From: an uncultured Oscillospiraceae bacterium
GTDB lineage: Bacteria > Bacillota > Clostridia > Oscillospirales > Ruminococcaceae
NCBI GenBank assembly: GCA_900548355.1
Contig: URKR01000012.1
Span: 1-64,000 of the forward strand
Length of the DNA: 64,000 bases
Direction: 5' to 3'
Both the position numbers and the translations under genes were made by a program. Numbering within the stretch: the stretch's first letter is position 1; each line of letters starts with the position of its first letter. Shown one piece after another: positions 9,010-16,648 of this stretch. The notes under the pieces were generated by a model. It was not told where the DNA came from and made no database searches. It saw nothing but the letters and a program-made list of their open reading frames with translations.

Positions 9010-9702
9010 ATGAAACATGGTAAGCATTACGTCGAAGCTGCCAAGCTGATCGACCGCACCAAAGTCTATGACCCGCAGGAGGCCCTGGAGCTCTGCTGCA
9101 AGACCGCCCGCGCCAAGTTTGATGAAACCGTGGAGCTGCACGTCCGTCTGGGCGTTGACAGCCGCCACGCCGACCAGCAGGTCCGCGGCGCCGTTGTCCT
9201 GCCCAACGGCACCGGCAAGGATGTCCGTGTCATCGCGATCTGCAAGGGCGACGCCGCCAAGGCCGCTGAGGCTGCCGGTGCGATGGAAGTCGGCGACGAC
9301 GACCTGATCGCCAAGATCCAGGGCGGCTTCCTCGATTTCGACGTCCTGGTCACCACCCCTGATATGATGGGCCGCGTTGGCCGTCTGGGTAAGGTTCTCG
9401 GCCCCCGCGGCCTGATGCCGAACCCGAAGGCCGGCACCGTGACCCCCGATGTGGGCCGCGCTGTCACCGAAGCCAAGGCCGGTAAGATCGAGTACCGTCT
9501 TGACAAGCAGAACATCATCCATGTTCCGGTCGGCAAGGCTTCCTTCGGCGCTGAAAAGCTCATGACCAACCTGGACACCGTCCTCGAGGCCATCGCCAAG
9601 GCGAAGCCCGCCGCGGCTAAGGGCCAGTACTTCAAGAGCGCGACCGTCGCCACCACCATGGGCCCCGGCGTGCGCGTCTCCACCACCAAGTACGGCGTCT
9701 AA
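9010..9702 (+). CDS. rplA: 50S ribosomal protein L1
   Basis: A 230-aa L1, the mobile-stalk protein that guides deacylated tRNA from the E site. Seen are the MKHGKHY start, domain II around residues 70-155 with [20 protein letters not shown] (about 119-138), and the C-terminal [14 protein letters not shown] 9010 follows GGAGGAATGACGA. It ends the first ribosomal transcript; a strong new promoter starts 12 bases later. Confidence 0.98.
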   Translation: MKHGKHYVEAAKLIDRTKVYDPQEALELCCKTARAKFDETVELHVRLGVDSRHADQQVRGAVVLPNGTGKDVRVIAICKGDAAKAAEAAGAMEVGDDDLIAKIQGGFLDFDVLVTTPDMMGRVGRLGKVLGPRGLMPNPKAGTVTPDVGRAVTEAKAGKIEYRLDKQNIIHVPVGKASFGAEKLMTNLDTVLEAIAKAKPAAAKGQYFKSATVATTMGPGVRVSTTKYGV

Positions 9703-9714
9703 ACAAAATAGCGC

Positions 9715-9743
9715 TTGACAAACGCACGTTCCCGTGCTATACT
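9715..9743 (+). promoter_or_regulatory. Near-consensus promoter of rplJ-rplL
   Basis: TTGACA (9715-9720), 17-base spacer, TATACT (9738-9743) preceded by TG(C), an extended -10. It is the best vegetative promoter in the window and drives the L10/L12 transcript through the leader below. Confidence 0.9.
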
Positions 9744-9749
9744 AATTAA

Positions 9750-9880
9750 GCTGTTTTTAAGACAGCAGGTGCTGATCCCATCAGCCTAACGGGCCGCAAG
9801 GCCCGCCTGCCGAGAAACGTGCGCTTGTGTTGTTGTGCTACCAAGCCCCTTTTCCCGGCAACGGGGAAGGGGCTTTTTCC
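9750..9880 (+). ncRNA. L10 leader with intrinsic-terminator attenuator
   Basis: The motif AGACAGCAGGTGC (9760-9772) and its partner GCCTGCCGAG (9805-9814) are the hallmarks of the L10 leader, which binds the L10-L12 complex. A GGGCC-GCAA-GGCCC hairpin lies between them (9791-9804). Downstream, 9843-9878 forms AAGCCCCTT...AAGGGGCTT followed by TTTTT, a classic terminator placed before rplJ, so L10 excess probably causes premature termination. A further 80 bases separate it from the rplJ start. Confidence 0.85.
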
Positions 9881-9956
9881 ATAAACTGTTCGCAGTTTTC
9901 GCAAAAAGCCGCTTGCCTCGCCCAAAATCTGCAAGCGGAACGAGGTGAAATACGAA

Positions 9957-10472
9957 ATGCCCAGTGCAAAGATCCTGGAATCCAAGAAGGCTTTTGTCAA
10001 GGAACTGTCCGAGAAGATCAACGGTTCTCTGGCCGGTGTTGTCGTCGCTTACAACGGCATCAGCGTTGAAAACGACACCAAGCTGCGCCGCGAACTGCGT
10101 GAGGCCGGCGTCGAATACATGGTTGTCAAGAACACCATGCTGCGTCTGGCTGTCAAGGGCACTGCCTACGAAGGCCTGACCGAATACTTCAAGGGCGACA
10201 CCGCCATCGCGCTGTCTCCCGAGGACCCGGCCGCCGCGGCGCGCATCCTGTGCAAGTTCGCGGACAACGACAAGTCCAAGCGGTTCACCGTCAAGGGTGG
10301 CTTCTGCGATGGCGAGCTTCTCGATGCCGCCGGCGTCAAGAGCCTGTCCACCATGCCCAACCGCGAAGGCCTGCTCTCTATGGTTGCCGGCTCGCTCAAC
10401 AGCATCATCGGCGGCCTGGCCGTCGCCATTCAGGGGATTGTCGACAAGCAGGAAGAAGAGCCCGCTGCCTGA
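9957..10472 (+). CDS. rplJ: 50S ribosomal protein L10
   Basis: A 171-aa L10: N-terminal rRNA-binding domain with AGVVVAYNGISV and MVVKNTMLRLA, and a C-terminal helix (about 135-165) to which L12 dimers bind. ATG 9957 sits nine bases after GAGGTG; an in-frame GTG at 9945 overlaps that ribosome site and is not the start. It is preceded by its own promoter and attenuating leader. Confidence 0.97.
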   Translation: MPSAKILESKKAFVKELSEKINGSLAGVVVAYNGISVENDTKLRRELREAGVEYMVVKNTMLRLAVKGTAYEGLTEYFKGDTAIALSPEDPAAAARILCKFADNDKSKRFTVKGGFCDGELLDAAGVKSLSTMPNREGLLSMVAGSLNSIIGGLAVAIQGIVDKQEEEPAA

Positions 10473-10562
10473 TGCCCCGCCCTGCGTGAGGGAAGCGGCG
10501 TGATCCCCCTCCCAAAACAAAACGCCGCGCAACATTGAAAATTATCATGGAGGTAACCTATC

Positions 10563-10937
10563 ATGGCTTCTGAGAAGATCACTGCCATTGTCGAGTCTGT
10601 CAAGACTATGACCGTCCTCGAGCTCAAGGAGCTCGTCGACACCATCTGCGAGGAGTTCGGCGTTTCCGCCGTCGCCGCTGCCGCTGCTCCGGCTGCTGCC
10701 GCTGCTGCCCCGGCTGAGGAAGAAAAGACTGAGTTCGACGTCATCCTGAAGGATGTCGGCGGCAACAAGATGCAGGTCATCAAGGCCGTCAAGGAGCTGA
10801 CCGGCGTTTCCCTGATGGAAGCCAAGAAGCTCGTCGAGACCCCCGAGGCCAAGCTGAAGGAGCAGGCTCCGAAGGCCGAGGCCGAGGAGATGCAGAAGAA
10901 GCTGGAAGAAGTCGGCGCCAAGATCGAGCTGAAGTAA
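10563..10937 (+). CDS. rplL: 50S ribosomal protein L7/L12
   Basis: A 124-aa L12: N-terminal dimerisation domain (1-32), Ala/Pro hinge (about 38-54) and the globular C-terminal domain ([13 protein letters not shown] ... KNKMQVIK-type core, EAKKLVE) that recruits translation factors. ATG 10563 follows TGGAGGTAACCTATC. A terminator follows 23 bases after the stop, so rpoB/rpoC, which often continue this operon, are not linked here. Confidence 0.98.
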   Translation: MASEKITAIVESVKTMTVLELKELVDTICEEFGVSAVAAAAAPAAAAAAPAEEEKTEFDVILKDVGGNKMQVIKAVKELTGVSLMEAKKLVETPEAKLKEQAPKAEAEEMQKKLEEVGAKIELK

Positions 10938-10960
10938 TCCAGTTCCGCATTTCGTTTTCA

Positions 10961-10993
10961 AAAGCCGCTGCCCACCCGGGCGGCGGCTTTTCT
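10961..10993 (+). terminator. Terminator after rplL
   Basis: AAAGCCGCTGCCC (10961-10973) pairs with GGGCGGCGGCTTT (10978-10990), then TTCTGTTT. It closes the rplJ-rplL transcript. Confidence 0.85.
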
Positions 10994-11060
10994 GTTTGGG
11001 AAGATCGCCTTAACTTTTGCAACTTCTTGTCCCGCCCTGCTGGCATTCGGCGGCGGGCCG

Positions 11061-11069
11061 TGCTATACT
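11061..11069 (+). promoter_or_regulatory. Extended -10 promoter for lipoprotein gene
   Basis: TGCTATACT (11061-11069) is an extended -10; no good -35 at 17 bases. Leader of about 60 bases to the ATG. Confidence 0.45.
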
Positions 11070-11137
11070 GGAGAAAAAGGCCTGCCCGACACAAATTGTT
11101 TACCAAGCAGCGGGCCTGCACAGGGAGGCGCAGGAAA

Positions 11138-12352
11138 ATGCGAAACGCAGCGAAGAAATTGGCGGTTTTGCTGGCCACCGCGGCGCTATTGGCCGGCTGT
11201 GCGGGGCGGGGGAGGAACGCCGCCCCGCCGACCGCTTCGCCCGCGCCGGCGCTCTCTGCCGCACCCACCGCCACCCCGGCCCCGCCAACGCCGGAACCGA
11301 CGGCCACTCCAATCCCAATCACCTACACAACCATGCCGGTACGGATGGAACCAAACCCGCTGCCGAGCTATGAAGGCGCGACCTATACCTTCATGCCGGA
11401 TAACGAGACCGCCCGCCGCAACGGGTATGAGTTTATCGCCGCGCTCTACACACACGACGTCGAGCGGCTGGAAACCGCGCTCTCCGACGAGGTGCTCGCA
11501 GCCGGCAACCCGCTCCGCGATTTGAACGGGCTGGTCATCGGGGAAGTCCATCTTGCCGGCGGCCGGTATGAGGTACCGGTGGCGACGCTGACCGTGATCG
11601 ATCCCGGCAACACGCGGCTGCCCGTCGGTCAGCATGAATACCGCTGGCAGTTTGACGAGGAGGGCAAAGTGGCCAAATTCTCGCCCTACCTGATTGCCGC
11701 AATCGGTGAGCAGTACCCCTATGGCGAGGAAAAGGCCGGGCTTTCCCCGCAGGAGTGGACGCCGATTGAATCCCTGAATCAATGGCTGGACGAAGAGGGA
11801 ATCCGCCAGAACAATTACGTCCTGTATGCCCGCTGCGACCCGCTCTGCATTCGGGCGGAGGGAGAAGGGCGGCTGTTCTGTTATGAGCTGCAGCGGGATA
11901 CCCAAACCGGTGAAACCGAGACTACATCGGTCAGAGAGATTCCGGGGCGTTGGCAGACGCCGCAATTTTCCTCGAGCTGGATGCGGACCCCGCCGGCCGG
12001 CAACGATCTTCCCGAGGAAGAGCTGGCGGCCCTGACCGAGCAACTCAACACCCGCTTCGCCGAGCTGCAGGCCGGTACCTACCTTCCCGACTTCGCCGAT
12101 GCTTATGACCCGCGCTACCACTATGATTTCAACCTGCAAGTCTGGGATGCCGCCATGCCGCTGCCCGTCTCGGTCACGCCGGAAGTGCTGCGCAGCGAAC
12201 AAACCCAATATAACCCGGAAATCTATACCATCTGGGTGCCGCTGCCAAACGGGTACTGGGCCAGCACCACCTACAACCGGGCAAACTCGGTTGGGTTCCC
12301 GAGTGGGTTCATTTACAGCCTGGATCTGTCTGCCGCCTTCGCCGCGCCGTAA
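11138..12352 (+). CDS. Putative lipoprotein of unknown function
   Basis: A 404-aa protein with a lipoprotein signal peptide: basic start (RNAAKK), hydrophobic stretch and lipobox LLAGC with Cys near residue 21. A low-complexity Ala/Pro/Thr linker (about 27-62) follows, then a globular domain of about 340 aa that I do not recognise; it is rich in Tyr, Trp and acidic residues and starts with PSYEGATYTFMPDNETARR. ATG 11138 is preceded by CAGGGAGG; the open frame upstream to 11027 is untranslated leader. It stands alone between two terminators. Likely a surface protein anchored to the membrane; role not known. Confidence 0.8.
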   Translation: MRNAAKKLAVLLATAALLAGCAGRGRNAAPPTASPAPALSAAPTATPAPPTPEPTATPIPITYTTMPVRMEPNPLPSYEGATYTFMPDNETARRNGYEFIAALYTHDVERLETALSDEVLAAGNPLRDLNGLVIGEVHLAGGRYEVPVATLTVIDPGNTRLPVGQHEYRWQFDEEGKVAKFSPYLIAAIGEQYPYGEEKAGLSPQEWTPIESLNQWLDEEGIRQNNYVLYARCDPLCIRAEGEGRLFCYELQRDTQTGETETTSVREIPGRWQTPQFSSSWMRTPPAGNDLPEEELAALTEQLNTRFAELQAGTYLPDFADAYDPRYHYDFNLQVWDAAMPLPVSVTPEVLRSEQTQYNPEIYTIWVPLPNGYWASTTYNRANSVGFPSGFIYSLDLSAAFAAP

Positions 12353-12377
12353 CCTCCCAATAGGCCGATACAAAAAC

Positions 12378-12413
12378 GCCCGCCGCCTTCCTTCGGCAAG
12401 GAAAGCGGCGGGC
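12378..12413. terminator. Bidirectional terminator
   Basis: GCCCGCCGC (12378-12386) and GCGGCGGGC (12405-12413) with inner CTTCCTT/AAGGAAA pairing; AAAAAC on the left gives a T-run for the minus strand only. It follows the lipoprotein gene. Confidence 0.65.
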
Positions 12414-12442
12414 AATTCAGTCTGTTATCAATGCGAATTCCG

Positions 12443-12530
12443 TAGAGACCGTAGGGGCGAGCATGGCTCGCCCGTGAACGTTTGCGGAGCAAGAAAGTCT
12501 CCCGGGGCGTCGAGGACGCCGCCCCCTACA
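12443..12530. repeat. Dispersed palindromic repeat, family A, copy 1
   Basis: Starts TAGAGACCGTAGGGGCGAGC and ends GCCGCCCCCTACA. Two inner hairpins are visible: GGGCGAGC-atg-GCTCGCCC (12455-12473) and GGGGCGTC-gag-GACGCC..CCCC; the ends GTAGGGGCG/CGCCCCCTAC also pair. Related sequences occur at 55264 and 58118. No ORF inside; looks like a non-autonomous, MITE- or REP-like element. Confidence 0.6.
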
Positions 12531-12590
12531 AATAATTCTTGCGGTTGCAGCCGGAGTTATAGCGGATGATTTGAATTCCAGGCCGCCCCA

Positions 12591-13058
12591 TCACGCAAAC
12601 TCACTCTGCCGCACGCTGCGGCGGGCGGTGGGCAGCGGGGCTTTGCCGTGGCGGTCGTCCTCCATGTGCTCGGTCACATACTGCAAAATCGCGGTGCGGC
12701 GCACCATCCCGATAAAGACGTTGCGGTCGTCCACAACCGGCACAAAATTCTGATCCACCGCGGCGTTGAGCAGCGCGCGCATATCGGTGGTGACCGGCAC
12801 GGCCTTGTAATCCCGCCGGCGCGGGAAGCTCGAAATCGGCACATCCTCGCTCGAATCCAGATCAAGGCCGTGCAGGTTCTTAATGCCCCACAAGATATCG
12901 CCCTCGGTGATGGTGCCGACATACTCGCCATTGCGGCGCAGCACCGGGATGGTGGCTAAGCGCTGGTTTGACCATTTTTCCAGGGTCTGGCGCAGGGTGA
13001 AATCCTCATATATAAACAGGACATCCTGCTTGGGGGTAAGGAAAAACAACAGGTTCAT
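12591..13058 (-). CDS. CBS-domain pair protein
   Basis: A 155-aa stand-alone protein with two CBS motifs (about residues 9-65 and 78-140) joined by a short linker. The first contains LATIPVLRRNGEYVGTITEG, the second FVPVVDDRNVFIGMVRR, both typical CBS strand-helix cores that bind adenosine nucleotides (AMP, ATP, c-di-AMP or AdoMet). No effector domain is attached, so it probably senses energy state and acts on a partner. ATG 13058 follows GAGAGGGAGAG; it is single-gene and transcribed from the 374-base gap shared with the + strand asp23 gene. A TATACT (-) box lies at 13169-13174 with a poor -35. Confidence 0.85.
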   Translation of the reverse strand: MNLLFFLTPKQDVLFIYEDFTLRQTLEKWSNQRLATIPVLRRNGEYVGTITEGDILWGIKNLHGLDLDSSEDVPISSFPRRRDYKAVPVTTDMRALLNAAVDQNFVPVVDDRNVFIGMVRRTAILQYVTEHMEDDRHGKAPLPTARRSVRQSEFA

Positions 13059-13310
13059 AACGGAATCTCTCCCTCTCAAGAGGTGCGGGGGAACATTGCC
13101 GGCGCCGCGGCCATCTGCCGCAGGAAAAGGGCGGCCCCCGCTGTCAAAAAGTTTCTTCGTACACTATCAGTATACGCGCTGAATTTGGATAGTTTGTGAA
13201 GTGGTTGTTAAAAACGAACCAAAATCGCTTCGCAGGTCAACCAAATTTCACGGCCAAATTTTGGCGGGTTCGCCGGTAGGTGCCGCCGGGGGAAATCTTT
13301 GCCGAACCCC

Positions 13311-13339
13311 TGTTCAAACCAGCCATAATAGTGTATAAT
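13311..13339 (+). promoter_or_regulatory. Promoter of asp23-like gene and fakA
   Basis: TGTTCA (13311-13316), 17 bases, TATAAT (13334-13339) with TG(TG) upstream. The rest of the 13059-13432 gap holds the opposing CBS-gene promoter and nothing else I can name; rpmB, usual here in Bacillus, is absent. Confidence 0.6.
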
Positions 13340-13432
13340 AAACAATACATAGTTGGCGCTGTCCGGCCATACGGGCCGCTTGTCGGCCGCAGGCGTCAGG
13401 CGCCGATCTTGCAGAAAAGGGAGGTTCGGCTT

Positions 13433-13786
13433 GTGATCACAAAAGTCAATCCTTTGGGGCATATTTCCCTCACCAATGATTACTTCTCCGGCCTGGTGTC
13501 CCAGGCGGCCAAGCACTGCTACGGCATCGCAGCAATGGGGGAAAACCCGACCGCCAGCACCGTGCGCCAAACCTTGCGCAACGGCAGCCTGCCGGAAAAG
13601 GGGGTCAGCGTGTCCCAGCAGGACGGCCGGCTCATCATCGCGCTGCATATCAAGGTTGGGTACGGGCTCAACATTGCGTCCATCACCCAGAGCATTACCC
13701 ACCGCGTCCAGGACGAAGTGGAGCGCGCAACCGGGCTCAAAGTGGCCCGCATTGACGTGTATGTGGACGATATTCTGGCGGACTGA
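13433..13786 (+). CDS. Asp23/Gls24 (DUF322) family protein, YloU-like
   Basis: A 117-aa Asp23/Gls24-family protein, the group that includes Bacillus YloU. The core NPLGHISLTNDYFSGLVSQA, then GYGLNIASITQSITHRVQDEVE and the end VARIDVYVDDI fit the family. It sits directly before fakA, the same order as yloU-yloV in Bacillus. Function is not established; family members are linked to envelope stress. I chose GTG 13433, eight bases after AAGGGAGG; the frame is open back to 13280 but that part is not conserved in character. Confidence 0.85.
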   Translation: MITKVNPLGHISLTNDYFSGLVSQAAKHCYGIAAMGENPTASTVRQTLRNGSLPEKGVSVSQQDGRLIIALHIKVGYGLNIASITQSITHRVQDEVERATGLKVARIDVYVDDILAD

Positions 13787-13834
13787 GCCGCCCCGGTCCC
13801 GGTTTTGAAAGTAAGACAATGAGGTGTGTATACC

Positions 13835-15526
13835 ATGATCAACGGTAAAACCCTGCGCGACGCCATTTTGTCAGGCGCCAACAATATTTCGAACCAGCGC
13901 ACCCGCGTGGATGAGCTGAACGTTTTCCCGGTGCCGGATGGCGACACCGGCACCAATATGAGCATGACGATCGGCGCGGCTGTGCCCGAGCTGCAGGCCA
14001 TGCCCGATACCTGCACCGTGGCCGAGGCCAGCAAGGCTGCCGCTTCGGCGATGCTGCGCGGGGCGCGGGGCAACTCCGGCGTTATCACGAGCCTTTTGTT
14101 CCGCGGCTTCTCGAAGGCTTTGCAGGGCAAGCAGACCGCCGAAGCAAAAGACCTGGCCAACGCCCTCAAGATGGGTGTTGACGCGGCTTACAAAGCGGTT
14201 ATGAAGCCGACCGAAGGCACGATTTTGACCGTCACCCGCCTGGCGGCCGAAGCGGCTGAGGCCTCGACCGCGACCGAGGTGCCAGCCCTCTGGGCTGAGG
14301 TCATGGAAGCCGGCCAGAAGGCGCTGGACGATACCCCCAACCTGCTGCCGGTGCTCAAAAAGGCCGGCGTGGTTGACGCCGGCGGCCAGGGCATTCTGCT
14401 CGTCTTCGCCGGTATGCAGCAGGTGTTTGACGGCCGCGGCATCATCGCAGGCGAGGAAGTCGCCCCGAAGCCGAAGCTCAACAGCGACGCCGCCGGCAAA
14501 GGCGTCTTCACCGATGATCTGATGAAGGTCGAGGATATCAAGAACGGCTACTGCACCCAGTTCCTCGTTCACAAGAATACCGATGCCTCGATCGCCAAGC
14601 TGCGCGCCTTCCTCGAATCGAACGGCGATTCGGTTGTCGTGATTGAGGACGATGATGTCGCCAACTGCCACGTCCACACCGCCGATCCCGGCGTCATGCT
14701 GAGCGAGGCGATCAAGTACGGCTACCTGACCAACTTCAAGATCGAGAATATGCACGAGCAGTTCCTCGCCCGCCAGAAGCAGGGCAAGGGGCTTGAAAAG
14801 CAGGCTGCGGCCGAGGAACAGGCCGCCGCCGGCGAGCAGTTCGTCTACGCCGCCGTAGACCCCGAGCGCACCTACGGCTTTGTCGCGGTTGCGGCCGGCG
14901 AAGGGCTCAAGGCCGTGTTCGGTGATCTCGGCGTCGATGCCGTTGTCTCGGGCGGGCAGACGATGAACCCCGCGACCGAGGATATCCTTGCCGCAATCCA
15001 GAGCGTGCCGGCCAAAACGGTGCTGGTGCTGCCCAACAACAAAAACATCATCATGGCGGCCGAGCAGGCGCAGAAGCTCGCTGACCGCAAGGTCATTGTG
15101 CTGCCCACCCGCACCGTACCCCAAGGCATGACCGCGATGCTGAACTTTGACCCCGAGGCCGACCCCGAAGCGAACGCCGTCAACATGATGGCGGCTGCCG
15201 ATAAGGTCGCCACCGGCCTCATCACCTACGCCGCGCGGGACAGCGAGTATGACGGCAAGGCAATCAAGAAGGGTGAGATCATGGCGCTGGAAAACGGCAA
15301 GATCGTCGCGACCGGCTCCGACATTACCAAGATGACCTACCGCCTGGCCCGCAGCATGCGCAAGAAGGATACCCAGTTCATCACGGTTATCTCGGGCTGT
15401 GATGTCAGCGAAGAGGATGCTGAACGCACAACCGAGCTGGTTCAAGCCAAGTGCGGCGGCAACATTGAAGTCAGCCACATCAGCGGCGGCCAGCCGGTGT
15501 ATTACTACATGATTTCGGTGGAGTAA
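13835..15526 (+). CDS. fakA: Fatty acid kinase catalytic subunit FakA (YloV, DAK-like)
   Basis: A 563-aa kinase that phosphorylates fatty acids held by a FakB (DegV-fold) partner, feeding exogenous fatty acids into phospholipid. The N-terminal DhaL-type ATP domain shows NVFPVPDGDTGTNM (about residues 27-40) with the Mg-binding Asp residues, RGARGNSGVI and GVVDAGGQG. A middle domain and a C-terminal EDD-type domain follow. ATG 13835 lies eight bases after GAGGTG; GTG 13826 is inside the ribosome site. A DegV protein, the expected partner type, is encoded at 36505-37410. Confidence 0.9.
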   Translation: MINGKTLRDAILSGANNISNQRTRVDELNVFPVPDGDTGTNMSMTIGAAVPELQAMPDTCTVAEASKAAASAMLRGARGNSGVITSLLFRGFSKALQGKQTAEAKDLANALKMGVDAAYKAVMKPTEGTILTVTRLAAEAAEASTATEVPALWAEVMEAGQKALDDTPNLLPVLKKAGVVDAGGQGILLVFAGMQQVFDGRGIIAGEEVAPKPKLNSDAAGKGVFTDDLMKVEDIKNGYCTQFLVHKNTDASIAKLRAFLESNGDSVVVIEDDDVANCHVHTADPGVMLSEAIKYGYLTNFKIENMHEQFLARQKQGKGLEKQAAAEEQAAAGEQFVYAAVDPERTYGFVAVAAGEGLKAVFGDLGVDAVVSGGQTMNPATEDILAAIQSVPAKTVLVLPNNKNIIMAAEQAQKLADRKVIVLPTRTVPQGMTAMLNFDPEADPEANAVNMMAAADKVATGLITYAARDSEYDGKAIKKGEIMALENGKIVATGSDITKMTYRLARSMRKKDTQFITVISGCDVSEEDAERTTELVQAKCGGNIEVSHISGGQPVYYYMISVE

Positions 15527-15547
15527 GGCGCGCGCCGCTCCCCGCAT

Positions 15548-15599
15548 AAAGGACGAATCCGGCGCAGGATCACGCAGCGCGCCGTATTCGTCCTTTTCT
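15548..15599 (+). terminator. Terminator after fakA
   Basis: AAAGGACGAAT (15548-15558) pairs with ATTCGTCCTTT (15586-15596), with further CGGCGC/GCGCCG pairing inside, then TCT. The next ribosome site follows only 18 bases later, so read-through may feed the next gene. Confidence 0.65.
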
Positions 15600-15629
15600 G
15601 ATAGAGGCCGATCGAAGGAGGGAAGCGCC

Positions 15630-16601
15630 ATGTTGGAGATCGTCTTTGACGAATGTTCCGCCGCCGGTTTGAAGATGGCCCAGCACTACGGCGAAGGCTC
15701 CGCCCCGACCGGGGATATCGGCGTCTCGATCAAGCCGGCTTCGCCGGATGACCCGCCGCTGAGCGAACAACAGATGCAGGAAGTTCTGCGCCATGCGCTC
15801 GAAACCGAGCGCCGCCGGTGGGAAGCGGCCGTCCCGCTCGGCGGCAACCCCGGCGACGTGCTCGCGCTGCCGGGGCGGTGGGACATCGGCCTGCTGGCCG
15901 GCGGCTTTGACAGCCCGGCCCGCCGCGAAGTTTTGACACGACTGCTCGATACCTGGCCGCAGAGCGACCCGGCCCCGGAAGCGGAGAAACTTTTGGAACA
16001 GGTGCGGACGTCCTTGCAGCGCATCCTGGCGGCGGGGCGGGAGGGCGAACCGCTGCGCGTCTGGGTCAGCGATCTGGCCAACGACGCCTGCGGCCTGCGC
16101 TGGCTGATGAACGAGCTGTATAAGGCGGAAAGCCGCAGCGAGGTTTCGCTCGTTGCGCTGCCGCGGTATGACTGCCGGCCCGACCAAGAGGTGATCTGCG
16201 AACGCCGCGGCTGGTTTGAGGTAGATCTTGGCGAATGGGGCCGCTTTGTGCCGCAGGCACAGGCGGTGACGCCGCTGCTGTGCCGCGTTCTGGCCAAAGA
16301 ATGGCGGCGGCTGGAAGCCGAGGACGCGCCGCTGCGGGCTGTCGTCAACGGTCAGCCTGTCAGCGTGGCGGCGGATTTCTTCGACCCGTTTCTGCGCCGT
16401 GCCCTTGCCAAGTTGCCTGCAACCTTCCGCGGCGGCGAGCTGATCCCCCAAATGATCGTCGATTACCCCAACGTCAGCCGGGACGGTCTTGTCTGGCTGC
16501 GGATGCAGGCGCTGATCGCCGACGGCACGCTTGAACAGCTGGCCGAACCCCGCCCCGATTGCCCGCGTTACGACTGCCTGCTGCGGCAGACGGCGCGCTG
16601 A
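15630..16601 (+). CDS. DUF1835/DUF3658-type protein
   Basis: A 323-aa cytoplasmic protein. The start (MLEIVFDECSAAGLKMAQ) and the middle motif VWVSDLANDACGLRWLMNEL (about 147-166) look like the DUF1835 family with its C-terminal DUF3658 part; no function is known for it. It holds no membrane segment. ATG 15630 follows AAGGAGGGAAG. It lies between the fakA terminator and recG and is probably cotranscribed with recG (47-base gap). Confidence 0.7.
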   Translation: MLEIVFDECSAAGLKMAQHYGEGSAPTGDIGVSIKPASPDDPPLSEQQMQEVLRHALETERRRWEAAVPLGGNPGDVLALPGRWDIGLLAGGFDSPARREVLTRLLDTWPQSDPAPEAEKLLEQVRTSLQRILAAGREGEPLRVWVSDLANDACGLRWLMNELYKAESRSEVSLVALPRYDCRPDQEVICERRGWFEVDLGEWGRFVPQAQAVTPLLCRVLAKEWRRLEAEDAPLRAVVNGQPVSVAADFFDPFLRRALAKLPATFRGGELIPQMIVDYPNVSRDGLVWLRMQALIADGTLEQLAEPRPDCPRYDCLLRQTAR

Positions 16602-16648
16602 AAACGGCGCGGCCATTAAGAACACTTTACAGGAAAGGAGGTCCCGCG

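Noticed and set aside
13871-15631. 586-aa minus-strand frame opposite fakA
   Set aside because: Composition and position are those of an antisense shadow; no family motif.
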